Both the position numbers and the translations under genes were made by a program. From Excoecaria cochinchinensis (Eukaryota > Streptophyta > Magnoliopsida > Malpighiales > Euphorbiaceae), in contig CANTUQ010000004.1 of assembly GCA_947683425.1 (NCBI GenBank), positions 10,826,001 to 10,890,000 of the forward strand: a stretch of DNA of 64,000 bases, read 5' to 3'. Below the pieces are notes generated by a model. It worked only from the letters and a program-made list of their open reading frames with translations, made no database searches and was not told the origin of the DNA. Shown piece by piece: positions 33,117 to 44,174 of this stretch (its first letter is position 1; the number at the start of each line of letters is the position of its first letter).

Positions 33117-35468
33117 TTACCCGTGCTCTTCTCTTATCATGGACACGTGGAAGCCACTAAATGGCTGATTAGCTATTTCAAGCGCTGAGACCTGGTTCTC
33201 CCTGGCTGCCTTGATAGTCACCACCTTCCCTTCATGTGGGAACTTTATCATTTGATGTAGCGTGGATGGCACTCCTCCCAATTTGTGAAACCAGGGTCTC
33301 CCGAGCAGAGCTGAGAAGTTAGCAGGTATGGGCAGAACTACAAATTCTACCTCCACTTCAATGGGTCCTGTCTTGACCAAGGTCTTAAAGGTTCCCGAGG
33401 CTTGCCTCCTTGAATTATCATAGGCTGTGATAGTCAGATCTGATCCACTGAGCATATCCTCGTTTAAACCAAAAGCCTGTAGAGCTATCAGAGGGCATAC
33501 ATTGATAGAAGACCCATCGTCTACCATAACGCAAGCAGTGTGCTTATCGTTAATCTGTGCTTTGATGTACAAGGGTCGGTTATGATTGCGGCCTTCGACG
33601 GGTAGGTCGGCATCAGAAAAGACCAATCTCTCCGCTGATCCTCCCTTAACTAAGCCCAAAAGCTCTGATGGGGAAATCGTGGTGGCGACCGTGGCCTCAA
33701 CCAAAGCCTTTACTACCTTCTGCCTATGAGAGGGGGACTGTCTCAAGAGATCCCAGATGGCTATTTGAGCCGCAGTTTTCTTCAATTGCTTAACAATCTG
33801 ATTCTCCTCAGGCTCTTTCTCTACTGATGGCTGCACTGGCTCAGGTAGCCTCGTAATCTCAGGGACCACTCTTCCACTCCTTGTTACAGCCCCTATCTCT
33901 TCTTTGTCTTCATCAGACCTCCACAAATCAAGGTTCATCTCTCCCTCCTCTTTGGCTCCTCCATCGCTCTCGCTGCTAGACCAACAATCAAGGGTCGCCA
34001 CGACTGCTTTCTCCTCTTTATCCACAGAACAATTAGTAGCAAAATTCTTACTCCCATATAGATCTTGTAGCACGTACCACTCTGGCAAGCTAGATCCGAT
34101 CATAAACACGGGTGGTGGTACGACATTATAACCGGGCTTCTTCTCAGTTTCCCTCTTCTCAGGGTTAGAAATTTGCTTGCTATCAATCAAGTCTTGGATA
34201 GAGTGCCACAATGCTTTGCACTTGTCTGTGAGATGGCCTGAGTGCTGGTGAAATGCACATAATTCATTGTCTTTGTGCCCAGGCTTCCCCTGCGTCATAG
34301 CAGGCCTAGGAGCTAAGGGCTGCAATTTTCCCTCCTTCATTAACCTTCTCAAGACCCAAGATAATGGTCTCCCCAAGTTTGAAAACTTCCTCTGGGTGGT
34401 TACCTCAGTAGCAGACACCTCACCTGTTCTTCTGGTGCTACTACTGGGACCCGCTGGCCTACTGGTTCCTTGACTGGGGTTAGCCCTTTTGGCAAAATTA
34501 TCATTGTTAGCTTTCCGAGCCAAGAACTCTCCCTCTGCTTCGATGGCTATATCCTTGAGAGACTCCCAGTCCTTCAACCCCTTCATCTTTAACCCATCTT
34601 TCAAGTACGGGCTTGCGTTCTTGATAAATAAACGAATTTGGTCCTGGGTGCCTGGCTTTTTTCGCATCTCCATTACTCGGTTCCGCCATCGGGTGAGATA
34701 ATCATGGAAAGATTCCCCGGCCTTCTGCTGGAGCAGTTCAAGATCTTTTAGACTCACCTCCATTCTGGTGTTGCAGTCATACTGTCTCAAAAACTCCTCA
34801 GTGAGCAGATCCCAATCTTCTTTAGTGCGACGGTCGAGACCATGATACCAGTCGATGGCATGAGCGGTCAGACTCAGACAAAAGTATTCTACTTTCTGCT
34901 TCTTAGACAACGTGGTCCCTTTCATGACTAGAGAATATTGCTTCACATGAGCGGTCGGGTCAGAAGTACCATCAAATTTTGGCACGTCTGGCATCTTAAA
35001 GTTGTAAGGAATCGGGTCCTCTCCTTCCAATTCCTTATCCTCTGGGTTCATCCCCTGACCCCTGCTCAGCATACGGGCCATAGCTTCGAACCTCTCTTCC
35101 ATCTTCTTTAAAATGAAGTCATCAGTCTGAGGTGCCTTCCCCCTCTCCGATGCAATACTCACCCTGTCATCTTCGATATCTCTATCATCATCAATTCTCA
35201 GTACAGGCCTTCTTCTCTGCTCCCCCGAGGCTACTGACCTCAACTCTACTGGCGGCGGCCTAATGGGCTCCTCTCGCCTCTCGGCTCTTTCTTCCTCTGG
35301 CTCATTCTGTCTCACGGGAGGAGGAGGAGGAGGGTTCTGTTGAGCATTCTGCTGTGCCAGGGCGGTCAACATATTCATCATTCTGCCCTTGAATTCCTCA
35401 AATCGCCGGCCCACTTCTTTCGCGATCATGGCCCTGGTGGCGTCATCCCCTCTAGGTGAGTTTGCCAT
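33117..35468 (-). CDS. Tat1 gag and protease (783-residue open frame)
   Basis: The ATG at 35466-35468 opens MANSPRGDDATRAMIAKEVG with a coiled-coil-like start, a Pro run (NPPPPPPVRQN) and charged linkers. The gag core spans residues ~155-330 (FKMPDVPKFDGTSD, DWYHGLDRRTKEDWDLL, DYLTRWRNRVMEM). An unusual knuckle, CAFHQHSGHLTDKC, lies near 400. The aspartic protease spans about 630-760 with VMVDDGSSINVCP at ~650 and LLGRPWF. The whole frame is open, unlike the same region of Tat2. The terminal TAA (33117-33119) appears to be a mutated Gln codon, because the G-patch region continues in phase immediately after it. Confidence 0.9.
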   Translation of the reverse strand: MANSPRGDDATRAMIAKEVGRRFEEFKGRMMNMLTALAQQNAQQNPPPPPPVRQNEPEEERAERREEPIRPPPVELRSVASGEQRRRPVLRIDDDRDIEDDRVSIASERGKAPQTDDFILKKMEERFEAMARMLSRGQGMNPEDKELEGEDPIPYNFKMPDVPKFDGTSDPTAHVKQYSLVMKGTTLSKKQKVEYFCLSLTAHAIDWYHGLDRRTKEDWDLLTEEFLRQYDCNTRMEVSLKDLELLQQKAGESFHDYLTRWRNRVMEMRKKPGTQDQIRLFIKNASPYLKDGLKMKGLKDWESLKDIAIEAEGEFLARKANNDNFAKRANPSQGTSRPAGPSSSTRRTGEVSATEVTTQRKFSNLGRPLSWVLRRLMKEGKLQPLAPRPAMTQGKPGHKDNELCAFHQHSGHLTDKCKALWHSIQDLIDSKQISNPEKRETEKKPGYNVVPPPVFMIGSSLPEWYVLQDLYGSKNFATNCSVDKEEKAVVATLDCWSSSESDGGAKEEGEMNLDLWRSDEDKEEIGAVTRSGRVVPEITRLPEPVQPSVEKEPEENQIVKQLKKTAAQIAIWDLLRQSPSHRQKVVKALVEATVATTISPSELLGLVKGGSAERLVFSDADLPVEGRNHNRPLYIKAQINDKHTACVMVDDGSSINVCPLIALQAFGLNEDMLSGSDLTITAYDNSRRQASGTFKTLVKTGPIEVEVEFVVLPIPANFSALLGRPWFHKLGGVPSTLHQMIKFPHEGKVVTIKAARENQVSALEIANQPFSGFHVSMIREEHG

Positions 35469-36151
35469 CTCAGATACAGTACCACTGATCTTTGGTAAGA
35501 TTTCTGGTAGGCCCTCTCTATCTGATAGCTCGGAAGCAGGAACTCAGATCAGTCGTCCGGTTCGTGATCTAGTCCACCTGGGCAGATCTATGATGGCTGC
35601 AGGGACAAGACGTTAGATATGATGCATGAAATGTAGGTGCAATGCATGGTCGTGATATGCGACATTCACAGAGCACAAGCAAGCAAGTAGGTCCTTCCAC
35701 CCTTATTTCTCCCGCACACGAGGTCGTGTAGTCTCTTTCCTAGGTGGGATTAGCCCAAGGGTCAATGAGGGATCCAATGGACGCGCATGGGGTACGGCAA
35801 AAAACCGGCAGCATGACACTCCTATGCTAATGTACAAGCGGATGGATAATGATCGTCACGTATTTGGACGTTCCACAAATTTCGGCATGTCCCTACCGGG
35901 CCATGATAGCCTTTGGCTAGGTTACCAAGCGAGACATCTGGACTCACCCAATACATGAGGATCCATACAGCAAGCATGGAAATGGGGTCGTGCTTCAGGA
36001 ATGCACCGGGGCTAAAAGAGGGACCAAACTAGCATATTCTAAGGCTCTAATGATATGCGAATGCAAATTTGAGAGAAAGAAAATTTATGAATTAAATTTT
36101 AATCATAAATGTTAAACGAAGTATTTTCAAATCGAAATCTCGAACCATAAA
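35469..36151 (-). other. Tat1 leader between primer-binding site and gag
   Basis: About 680 bp with no conserved frame. It includes CCTCTCTATCTGATAGC-like sequence near the gag start and no recognisable domain. In related elements this is the untranslated leader with packaging signals. Confidence 0.6.
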
Positions 36152-36172
36152 CGTCCCCAGTGGAGTCGCCAC
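36152..36172 (-). other. Tat1 primer-binding site
   Basis: On the minus strand TGGCGACTCCACTGGGGAC lies one base from the LTR end. Equivalent sites follow the LTRs at 38406 and 63966. As I recall, Tat/Ogre elements are primed by tRNA-Arg. The complement should be tested against the tRNA set of the host. Confidence 0.8.
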
Positions 36173-38224
36173 TGTGAAGCGCGCCAGATCCCCGCTGCCG
36201 CCCATGGGACCGCCCGCTCGAGGGCGATCGGGGCATTTGTAGGTCCGTTGGCAGCTTGTAATAAATCGCAAGTGCGTCTATGTTGGGCAACAAGGAGGTT
36301 TCATGGAGTCGCCACCCAATAGAACATTGGGAAAGTTACTCTCGCCTCGGAGAGCCTAAGACTACGCTTAGTATCCATTTTGGGCCAGCCAGAGGGTTCA
36401 TGGAAGGTAAACCTCTCGCCCTAAGGAGCCTAGGATTAGCGCTAAAATCTCGTGGCACAAAAAGGTGTCTTAGAGGGTAGACCTCTAGCCTCTTTGAGCC
36501 CAAAGACTAGAGCTGGGTCCGGGATTTCTCATCTATTTCTACCTCCATTATTTTATGATCAAATTTTAATTATCATTAATTCGCTCTCTTTCCACACGAT
36601 GCAATTAATCGAAGGTGCATTTATTCATATTTGAAAAGCCGTAAATGGACAAGTAAATAGTGAAAGCAATAAATTACAATAATACAAGGAGCGTAATACA
36701 ACCCCTTTTTGTAAATGTGCGATACATACACGAATCGGGGGATTGCTTATTTTGAGGACTTTGGTCCTCGCATGCATCATTATTAAAATTGGATGTTTTA
36801 TTTGTGATGATTTTTATTGGATAAAAATAGGGCATTGGACCCTTGCATTTATACAAACCTCGTTTTTATTGAGTATAAAACATTGATCTATTTTTACTCT
36901 TAACGAGATATGAAAAGAGTATATCCATATACATAAAATAGTCAATGAATAACAAATGAAGGAAATAATCAAGAAGGTTAGGAAACTAAACCGAACGAAA
37001 TCCTCCGAATATGGTAGATAACCCCTTAAGCTCAGGATGGTCCCGGGAGATCAAAACATTGCTCACAGAAAGTTAAAGGGTGTCAATATAAAAAGAATCA
37101 ACATGAATAAAGTCAAAAGGACTTGAAAGAGATAGAGAAGATTTGAAGATGTGGAGACAGAACCCAGCGACGGCCTTTCTTAGGTGACCGACGGGCGTCT
37201 GTCAAATTGATCGATATGTCCGTCGCTCACTCAAGTGGAAGAGCGTCTGTGAGTGGGGTGACCGACGGGCGTCGGTAAAGAAGATGACCCGTCGGTCACC
37301 ACTGTCTCCGAAAAAACATTAAAAAGGACACTTTTTTAAATGTCAAAAAAAGGGTTTTAACACAAAATGAGATAAAGAGAGTCAAAATAAAGAAGAATAA
37401 TGACAAAATTGAAATAAACAACCAAATAAGGAGTAAATATGAAATGATATGGAGAAGGAATCCGGAATATTTACCCTTAGATAATTGCTTTGGGTGAGAT
37501 TCTTGTGTTGATTAGAGCCCCGCGTGTTCCACGAAAAGCAAGATGAAGGATCAAGAGAAGGAAAATGGATTATTTCCTCTTTAACCCCTCAAGAAACTGA
37601 TTTTTGGAATCAAGATTCAAAGAAAACTAATTGATTTTAGTTTCTTTTAATGATTTTGATCCTTTAATTAAAAGAAATCCTTTATGAATGTGTTTGCTGG
37701 AAGAGAGAGAAAATATGCTCGAATTTTGGCAGAGTTTCCCCTCTTGAAAATTTTTGGAACCCTTTTCAAGTGAAAATTCGGAGCTTTTATAAGCCAGACA
37801 TGACCGACGGGCATCGGTGTATGGAGGCGGGCGTCGGAAGAATCCTTCTGACATAAGGATTCATCCGACGGCCCTGCCACATCCACCGACGGGCGTCGAA
37901 AAGGTTGCGTGCTCCGGGAAACCAGGCGACGCTCTGACAGGGGCGGTGATTTTCCGACGGGCGTCGGAAAATACCACAGGCCGTCTGTGACCCTAAGCGA
38001 CGGGCTGGCCTCACAGACGGGCCGGCCGTCTGTGGAGGAAAATATGCCCTTTTGACTTGAAAAACCCTGTTTTCTCCCCCTCTGCCTACGAAAGGTAAAA
38101 AGACTCACTTCTTGTGGAACGCGGGACTAAAACCTCCAAATCCAAACCATTTATACAGGCTCGGATACTGATTTCATCATAGGGTAACCTCTGATCCGGA
38201 CCGCTCCGGGACACGGTGCTTACA
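36173..38224 (-). repeat. 5' LTR of Tat1
   Basis: A 2,052-bp LTR starting (minus strand) TGTAAGCACCGTGTCC and ending GCGCGCTTCACA. Arrays of CCGACGGGCGTCGG-type palindromes lie at 37798-38030 immediately upstream of TATAAA (37786-37791 on the minus strand). A second group lies at 37170-37310. The LTR at 61918-63966 has the same length and order. Frames in it are not genes. Confidence 0.93.
37786..37791 (-). promoter_or_regulatory. Putative TATA box, Tat1 5' LTR
   Basis: TATAAA in CTTATAAAAGCTCC on the minus strand, directly downstream of the palindromic island. The counterpart in the related LTR is at 62353-62358. Confidence 0.55.
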
Positions 38225-38229
38225 AGTGG

Positions 38230-38406
38230 CGACTCCAAAATACCTCAAAGGTGCCTAGAGGCTTCATGGGATTAGATGATCTTTCCAGTATTCTATTGGA
38301 AAGAGATGTCCAAAATATCTCATGATTGCCTAAAATCAAAAGACGCAGACCCTCTCGGGCCCTAAAAGCGGCACTCGGGAAGCGGCCGGGTCCGGTCCGC
38401 ATCACA
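38230..38406 (+). repeat. 5' LTR of Tat2, right part
   Basis: It continues the Tat2 5' LTR after Tat1: GGCGACTCCAAAATACCTC at the left, and the terminus CCGCATCACA at 38406. It matches 46139-46320 of the 3' LTR. Together with 25552-28051 it gives an LTR of about 2,677 bp, close to the 2,666 bp of the 3' copy. Confidence 0.92.
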
Positions 38407-38426
38407 GTGGTGACTCCACTGGGGAC
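38407..38426 (+). other. Tat2 primer-binding site
   Basis: TGGTGACTCCACTGGGGAC directly follows the LTR end. It differs from the Tat1 site by one base (TGGTG for TGGCG), a C-to-T change. Confidence 0.78.
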
Positions 38427-39336
38427 TTTGAAACTTTGCTCCGAAACTGTCTTGGTTAATAATATAATTGTGTTTTTTTTGAAAATAAATTCTATCTCTT
38501 TTCAAAAAATTGCATTGCATCCATGCTAGAGACTTAGAATTATGCTAGTTTGGTCCCTTTCTTAACCCCGGTGCATTCTCGAAGCACGACCCTGCGTTCA
38601 CTTAATGTGGGGAAGTGTTAGGGATAATTATCAGCCCAAGCCTCGTACCTTATGGTATATCAAATGGAGACCCAATCGGTCGTTATGGTCATGATGAGCT
38701 AGACCCGTTGGCAGGGACCATGCTTGGGTAGCCCTAAAGTAACACCACCCTTGACCAAAGCTCATATAATGGCAATAGAAACTTCCACTTGATGATATGC
38801 ACCCTAACAATGTGCTTGCTATGTGGGCCCTTATATATTGAACAAATTTAAACATATTAACTGGACACTCATCAAAGGCTTTCATGCCCCAGTAGGCCCA
38901 TTTTTAGTCTGTTTGAAAAGTCCAAATACATAATTGCCAAAAACTCATACACATGTGCTTTAAATTAAGAGTGTTATGCTGCTGGTTTCCCACTATACAC
39001 CATATGCACCCATTGGGTTCCCCGCTAACCCATGGGCCAAGCCCACCTAGGAAAGAGAATACACTACCGCATGTGTGAAAGTGATAAGGTTGGAAGGATC
39101 TACCTGCTTGTATGTGATTGTCTACGCTGCATCAACACGATCATGCATTGTATATATTATTCATGCATCATCCTAATAGTTCAAATCTTTCAGCCATCAT
39201 ATATTCACCTAAGTGGACTAGAGGTTCTGACGGTCGGCTGGTGAGGATAGATTTGCCCCTTAGGTTGATAGAATTAGTGTCTAACTGGAATTCTGAGCCA
39301 CTCTCAACGGCCAGGGAATCATCCATAGAATCACCA
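38427..39336 (+). other. Tat2 leader
   Basis: About 900 bp of non-coding leader between primer-binding site and gag. No conserved frame or family was recognised apart from its position. Confidence 0.55.
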
Positions 39337-40350
39337 ATGGCAGAGGAGACCGGAGCTTTGACAACTCAAGACGTTGCTAGGAGACTAGAGGACTTTGAGC
39401 GAAGAATGTTAGAAATGATGGGCGCTATGGCCGATAGGATTGCTCATCCTCATGCTCCACAACCACCAGTTGCTCCACAACCCCTAATAGTCCATGCTAG
39501 GGGGCAAGTTAAACCGCCTGCTGATGGAGAAACCCCTGTTATAATTAATGCCGCCCGCTAACCTGTCAATGAGCATAGGGCCGCAGTGCCTGTTGAGCAA
39601 AGAAGGGCAACAATCCCCAATCCTAATGATGATTTTGTGATGGAGGAGGGAGATAAAGAGCCAGTAGCACCTCAATTTGTGGGGGCCAGAGCACCCAGGG
39701 CAGAGGATGAGGCGATGAGAGGGATGAGGCAATAAATTGATGCAATCACCCGCATGCTATCAGCCGAAAAGGGGATCAACCCTGAAGACAGAGATTTGGG
39801 GGATGAAGAGTTGTTGCCCCAAAGGTTTAAAATGCCTGAGCTGCCAAAGTTTGATGGTACTTCGAATCAATCTGCACATATTAAGCAGTATACCCTGGTG
39901 ATGAAAGCCACAGGGTTGACCAAGAAATAGAAGGTGGAATATTTCGGCCTTAGTCTGGTGGGTCCGACTGTGGACTGGTACCATGGGTTAGACAGGAGGT
40001 CCAAGGAAGATTGGGACCTTCTGAATGAGGAGTTCATGAAGCAATATGACTGCAGTACCAGAATGGAGGACACCTTAAAAGACCTCGAGCTCTTACAGCA
40101 AAAGAATGATGAGTCGTTCCATGAATACCTTACAAGATGGAGAAATAGGGTCATGGAGATGAAGAGAAAGCCTAACAATGCTGACCAAATCAGGCTATTT
40201 ATCAAGAACTCTTGCCCTTACTTGAGGGACTTGCTCAGCTTTAAGGGGCTAAGATACTGGGAGTCGCTTAAGGACATTGCTGTAGAACCTGGGGGGGGGG
40301 GGGGGGGGGGGTGGGGCTTACCTAGCAAAGCAAGCAAGCCAAAATAACTT
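39337..40350 (+). pseudogene. Tat2 gag core
   Basis: The frame from ATG 39337 reads MAEETGALTTQDVARRLEDF, then FKMPELPKFDGTSN, VDWYHGLDRRSKEDWDLLNE and YLTRWRNRVMEMKRKP, parallel to Tat1 gag. In-frame stops lie at 39559-39561 (TAA), 39733-39735 (TAA) and 39928-39930 (TAG). The last stands in KK*KVEYF where Tat1 has KKQKVEYF. A run of 21 G (40291-40311) lies near the end, after which the original frame is lost and resumes shifted. Confidence 0.9.
40291..40316. repeat. Poly-G run inside Tat2 gag
   Basis: Twenty-one consecutive G, then T, then GGGG, replace the conserved codons for an AEGEF-like segment of gag. This is a likely polymerase-slippage expansion and could fold as a G-quadruplex. It could also be an assembly error. 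Confidence 0.9.
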
Positions 40351-40750
40351 TGCTGGGAAAGGTTATGGCAACCAATCAGGGTACAAACCAGGCGGTGCAA
40401 GAAGCAGTAATAATAAAAGTGGTAAGACGACCGAGGTTTCAGCCACCGAGGTTGGACAGGGTCAAAGGTATTAATCTAATTTGTGCCGCTCTCTATCTTG
40501 GGTATTGGAGAAATTGACAAAGGAAGGCAAGCTGAGACCATTGCCACCCAGGCCAGCCATGAATCAAGGAAAGCCGGGGCATAGAGATGATCAATACTGC
40601 GCTTACCATCAGCACACTGAGCATTTAACAGATTACTGCCGAACCCTGAGGAATAAAATTCAAGATCTTATTGATTTCAAGGAGATTACTGACCCTAAGA
40701 AGAGAAACAAGAAGAAGAGGGCAGGGTATAATGCAGTCCCCCCACCATGA
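40351..40750 (+). pseudogene. Tat2 gag C-terminal part with His/Cys knuckle
   Basis: In the shifted frame an NNFAGKGYGNQ linker leads to RSLSWVLEKLTKEGKLRPLP and then CAYHQHTEHLTDYC, the same unusual knuckle as Tat1. DLIDFKEITDPKKR and GYNAVPPP follow. A TAA near 40470 interrupts the linker, and the frame ends at 40750 just where the Tat1 protein continues toward the protease. Confidence 0.85.
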
Positions 40751-41040
40751 ATGTGATCGGAGGAGAAGAATATGTTTTTAGTTGCTTTTTATTCCAAGAA
40801 CACTTTTTATGACAATATTTGCAGTATTGCTAATTTTAATAAAATGAACAATCTTGCATATTTTTATAGTGTCTCTAATGATTTCATTTCTCATGATCAC
40901 GATGCATTCATTTTTTGATATTAATTCAATTAATACGATTACATTTAATCTCAGAACTTTAGAAAACCCAAATAAAATCTTGATAACATCTGATATAACT
41001 CCTGAAGAGAGTAAAAATTCTGAGAGCTAAAAATAAAAAT
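40751..41040 (+). pseudogene. Tat2 decayed pre-RT linker
   Basis: Short stretches resemble the linker between the G-patch and RT of Tat1 (for example an ITPEESKNSES-like string near 41000, parallel to NITPDERKNFER). Stops are frequent and no RT follows. Protease and pol appear to have been lost by deletion between 40750 and 41040. Confidence 0.6.
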
Positions 41041-42904
41041 AAGAAAAAGTGATAAAAAAAAAACTAGTTGCAATTAGGGGATTTGATGAAAATTCAATAA
41101 GAGCACTAGAACCTTTCTGATTACCCGTCAAAACGATCCCTGGATAAGATGAAACCTAAAAAATGATTTAGGTAGCCTTTCTTTGTATAGCTCTCTAAAT
41201 GACTGTTTTCTACCTTTATTTCGCAATCGCTTGCTAGCCCATTGAGCCTTTATGGAGGTATGCTAAATGCATGCCAATTTTGTTGTTACACATGTTAAAA
41301 CTATCCCCTCACCTAAAATGATTTTTGCCTCCCCTTAGAAGAATGGCCGCTCTAGAAGGGATGGATGTACTTTTTAATAATTCTTTGGGTTATCAAAAAT
41401 TACCTTGATAAGGATAAGTTTACACTTCGGGAAGAGGGTTTTAGTCATGCGCAAAAGACATGAGCTCTAAAAAAAAGAAAAAAAAAAGATGAAAAAGAAA
41501 GATGAAGAAAAAAGAGAAAAAAGAAAGAAAAAGTAGAGCTCAAGATAGTAATCTCTTGATGAGTTTCTATGGCAATCGCTTTAACTTAATTGATATTCTG
41601 AGCTTGATGAGCTAAAAGTATTATCAAATCCAAATTCAAGAACACGTTTATAGTACACAATTGAGCTGAGGATGGTCCTCCCATCAGTCGAGTAAATGTT
41701 GCGGCCATTTTTCTCTAGCAACCTGATCCTCCTTTGATAGCCATCTACCTAAGCCTAACGTTACAACCGAAGTAAGACCTTTTGATTCTTCGTTCAGTCT
41801 TATCTAATTAGCAGAGATGACCTTCTAATAAGGTTCGGTACGTAGGAAGAGACATATAGTGTTTCTTGAGCTTCAAGCGGGGAACCACGAGTGCATTTAT
41901 GCATTTGAGTTGAGTCTTGTCCCTAATGTTGCATCTAGAATTTGCTTCAAGAAAAGAGCATCTTGGCAAAAATTAAGGGCAGAGAGAAAATTTTCAACCA
42001 TGAAAACCCGAGAGGGCGGATTGATAACAGGGGTTTGATGATTTCAAGATTTATCTTGAGATTAGATGAAGTCTTGTATTTTTTGAGATTAATGCCAAAT
42101 AATGATCATGTTTAATGAAATCAAATTGAAACACAAGCATTTATGCAATGATATATTGATGCGATCATAGCAGTTCACTTTATGTGATCAAAGTCATCTA
42201 CTGTCTGCCCTCCGCTACTCTCACCACTCAAACGCTTCAGCTGACTCATCCTGCTATCATCTGTGAAACCAATTCTATAGCATCTTTATGATAAGAATCA
42301 AGCTCATACAACCATGATCCAAGATGTAAGTGCATGCCGATCAGGCCCGAAAGATTTTTGGTAACAGCTTCAGCCACCTTTACAATCTGCAAAAAGAAAG
42401 CCGCTGGATTGGGTTGGGTCCATTCTAGGCAAAAAGAAGGCACAAGGTTATGTGAAAATCCACAAAGGATGCATTTCCTGCTAAGAAAAGCTAGTGTGAA
42501 AATCCACAAGGGATGCACTACCTTCAAAAAATGACTACAGGTATCAGATGAGAACCTTGCAATCCCAAAGGCATGAATTTCAAAAGCAGCTTCAAAAGGC
42601 ATCGTTCAATCGCAAATTGCAGCCAGCCCAGCTATCACCTCTAAGTCCACAAAGATGAATTTTTATCTTGCATTCCGGCATGACTTATGCATTTCACGTG
42701 CATGCTCACTATTTTTCTTGCATATTTGGTTTTTCAATTTTGCAGTAAGAGAGGTTCGATACGAACACCGACAAAAGGCAAGTGACGACATCAGTCAAAA
42801 CATCATCAAACAATCAACCAAAGACCTCTCAGGGGGCAATCAATGAAGGACCGCTCAGAGGGCAATCAACCAAAGGGCTCACAGATAGCATCACTTCAAA
42901 TCTC
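41041..42904 (+). other. Tat2 3' non-coding region
   Basis: No supported gene on either strand. It contains an A/G-rich run (41470-41535) and, at about 41690-41880, sequence ending TTCGGTACGTAGG of the kind found before the 3' LTR of Tat elements. A purine repeat of AGGGGGCAATCAA type lies at 42830-42885. Confidence 0.5.
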
Positions 42905-43505
42905 AGAAGGGTTAGCACTATGGCGGCACTACCACTCCACGGAGGGTTAGCACGATCACGGCACTATCACTTCACATCTTAGAAGGGTTAGCACGATGGT
43001 GGCACTACCACTCCTCGAAGGGTTAGCACGACCACGGCATTGCCACTTCACATCTCAGAAGGGTTAACACGATGGCGGCACTACCACTCCTCGGAGGGTT
43101 AGCACGACCACGGCACTACTACTTCACATCTTAGAAGGGTTAGCACGATGGCGGCACTACCACTCCTTGGAGGGTTAGTACGAGCACGGTACTAACTTCA
43201 CATCTCAAAAGGGTTAGCATGATGGCAGCACTACCACTCCACGGAGGGTTAGCACGACCACGACACTGCCACTTCACATCTCAGAAGGGTTAGCATGATG
43301 GCAGTACTACCACTCCTCAGAGGGTTAGCACGACAACGATACTACTACTTCACACCTCAGAAGGGTTAGCACGATGGCGGCACTACCATTTTATGGAAGG
43401 TTAGCACGACCACGGCACTACCACTTCAGAAGGGTTAGCACGATAACGGCACTACCACTCTACGGAGGGTTTGCACGATCACGACACTACTGCTTCAACA
43501 AAGGA
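42905..43505 (+). repeat. 76-bp tandem repeat array before Tat2 3' LTR
   Basis: About eight copies begin AGAAGGGTTAGCACGATGG at 42905, 42981, 43057, 43133, 43207, 43283, 43359 and 43428. Each 76-bp unit is itself two related 38-bp halves (GGTTAGCACGATGGCGGCAC and GGTTAGCACGACCACGGCAC). The array ends shortly before the polypurine tract. Confidence 0.92.
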
Positions 43506-43640
43506 TAACACGCCGACAACATGGCGATAACCATCCCAACCGTATCGTCCAGTTAGGAAAGCCGACTGCCTCAGGTACATGTCTTTTTCCTTTTTTTCTG
43601 AGTTTAGGCTCATGTAGACACTAGTGCACTAGTTTTCCCA

Positions 43641-43654
43641 AAACTGGGGGCAAC
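43641..43654 (+). other. Tat2 polypurine tract
   Basis: AAACTGGGGGCAAC immediately precedes the TG of the 3' LTR. This is the expected primer site for plus-strand synthesis. Confidence 0.8.
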
Positions 43655-44168
43655 TGTAGACACCGGGTCCCGAGACAGTCTAGATCAGGATTACCCAATT
43701 ATGAAATTAAGTGTGCCGGTTTATAGGAAAAAATGAAAGTTGGAAGTGACGATTTCCTTGTCGGTTTGATTTATTAGAAATAAATAAAAATGTATTTTAA
43801 AAAAATATTTTAAAAATATTTTAAAAAATAATTTTGAGATAAAAAGGGTATGTTTTGAAATTATAGTATTTTAGCAAAAATTAAAAAAAAAAATTGTGAG
43901 TGTCGGGGTGCAGTACCTCACGGCAGCGGCCAGAGCGCAGGTGAGGCGCGCGAGCTGCGCGCGTCGACGGGCGTCCCTCGCCCCTGTGCACGCCCGCGCG
44001 TCCCCGACAGCTCTTTTGGTCCAATTTTAAGTGTTTTTCTTCATTTTTTTGTAGATATTTAATTTTAAAACCTTTTGGATTCTAAATCCTTCAAATTCTT
44101 CAGTTTTTTGTGGTTATGGAAATTAAATTGATTTAATTTTTTCATTAAAAATCTGAATTTTTTGGGGG

Positions 44169-44174
44169 TATAAA
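44169..44174 (+). promoter_or_regulatory. Putative TATA box, Tat2 3' LTR
   Basis: TATAAA in GGGGGTATAAATTATT, about 158 bp after the GC island, equivalent to 26095-26100 in the 5' LTR. Confidence 0.5.

Larger units (their letters stand above)
28052..38224 (-). mobile_element. Tat1: Tat-lineage retrotransposon with most of gag-pol, inserted in Tat2 LTR
   Basis: On the plus strand the insertion begins TGTGACGCGCG and ends GGTGCTTACA, between GGTGG (28047-28051) and AGTGG (38225-38229), a 5-bp duplication with one mismatch. In minus orientation it holds the 5' LTR (36173-38224), primer-binding site, leader, gag-protease, a G-patch region, RT, two RNase H domains, integrase, the start of an antisense ORF and a truncated 3' LTR (28052-29006). 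It is the innermost and so the youngest element of this stack. Confidence 0.93.

Noticed and set aside
29625..35468. Tat1 as an Athila or Ogre element
   Set aside because: Dual RNase H, G-patch region and antisense ORF indicate the broader Tat lineage. I cannot separate sub-lineages without a tree, so the name is kept general.
42246..42602. 118-codon minus-strand frame
   Set aside because: No conserved motif, low complexity, and placed in the 3' non-coding region of Tat2. I could not link it to an antisense ORF.
42905..43505. CRISPR-like regular repeats
   Set aside because: Units are contiguous tandem repeats without unique spacers, in a plant retrotransposon.
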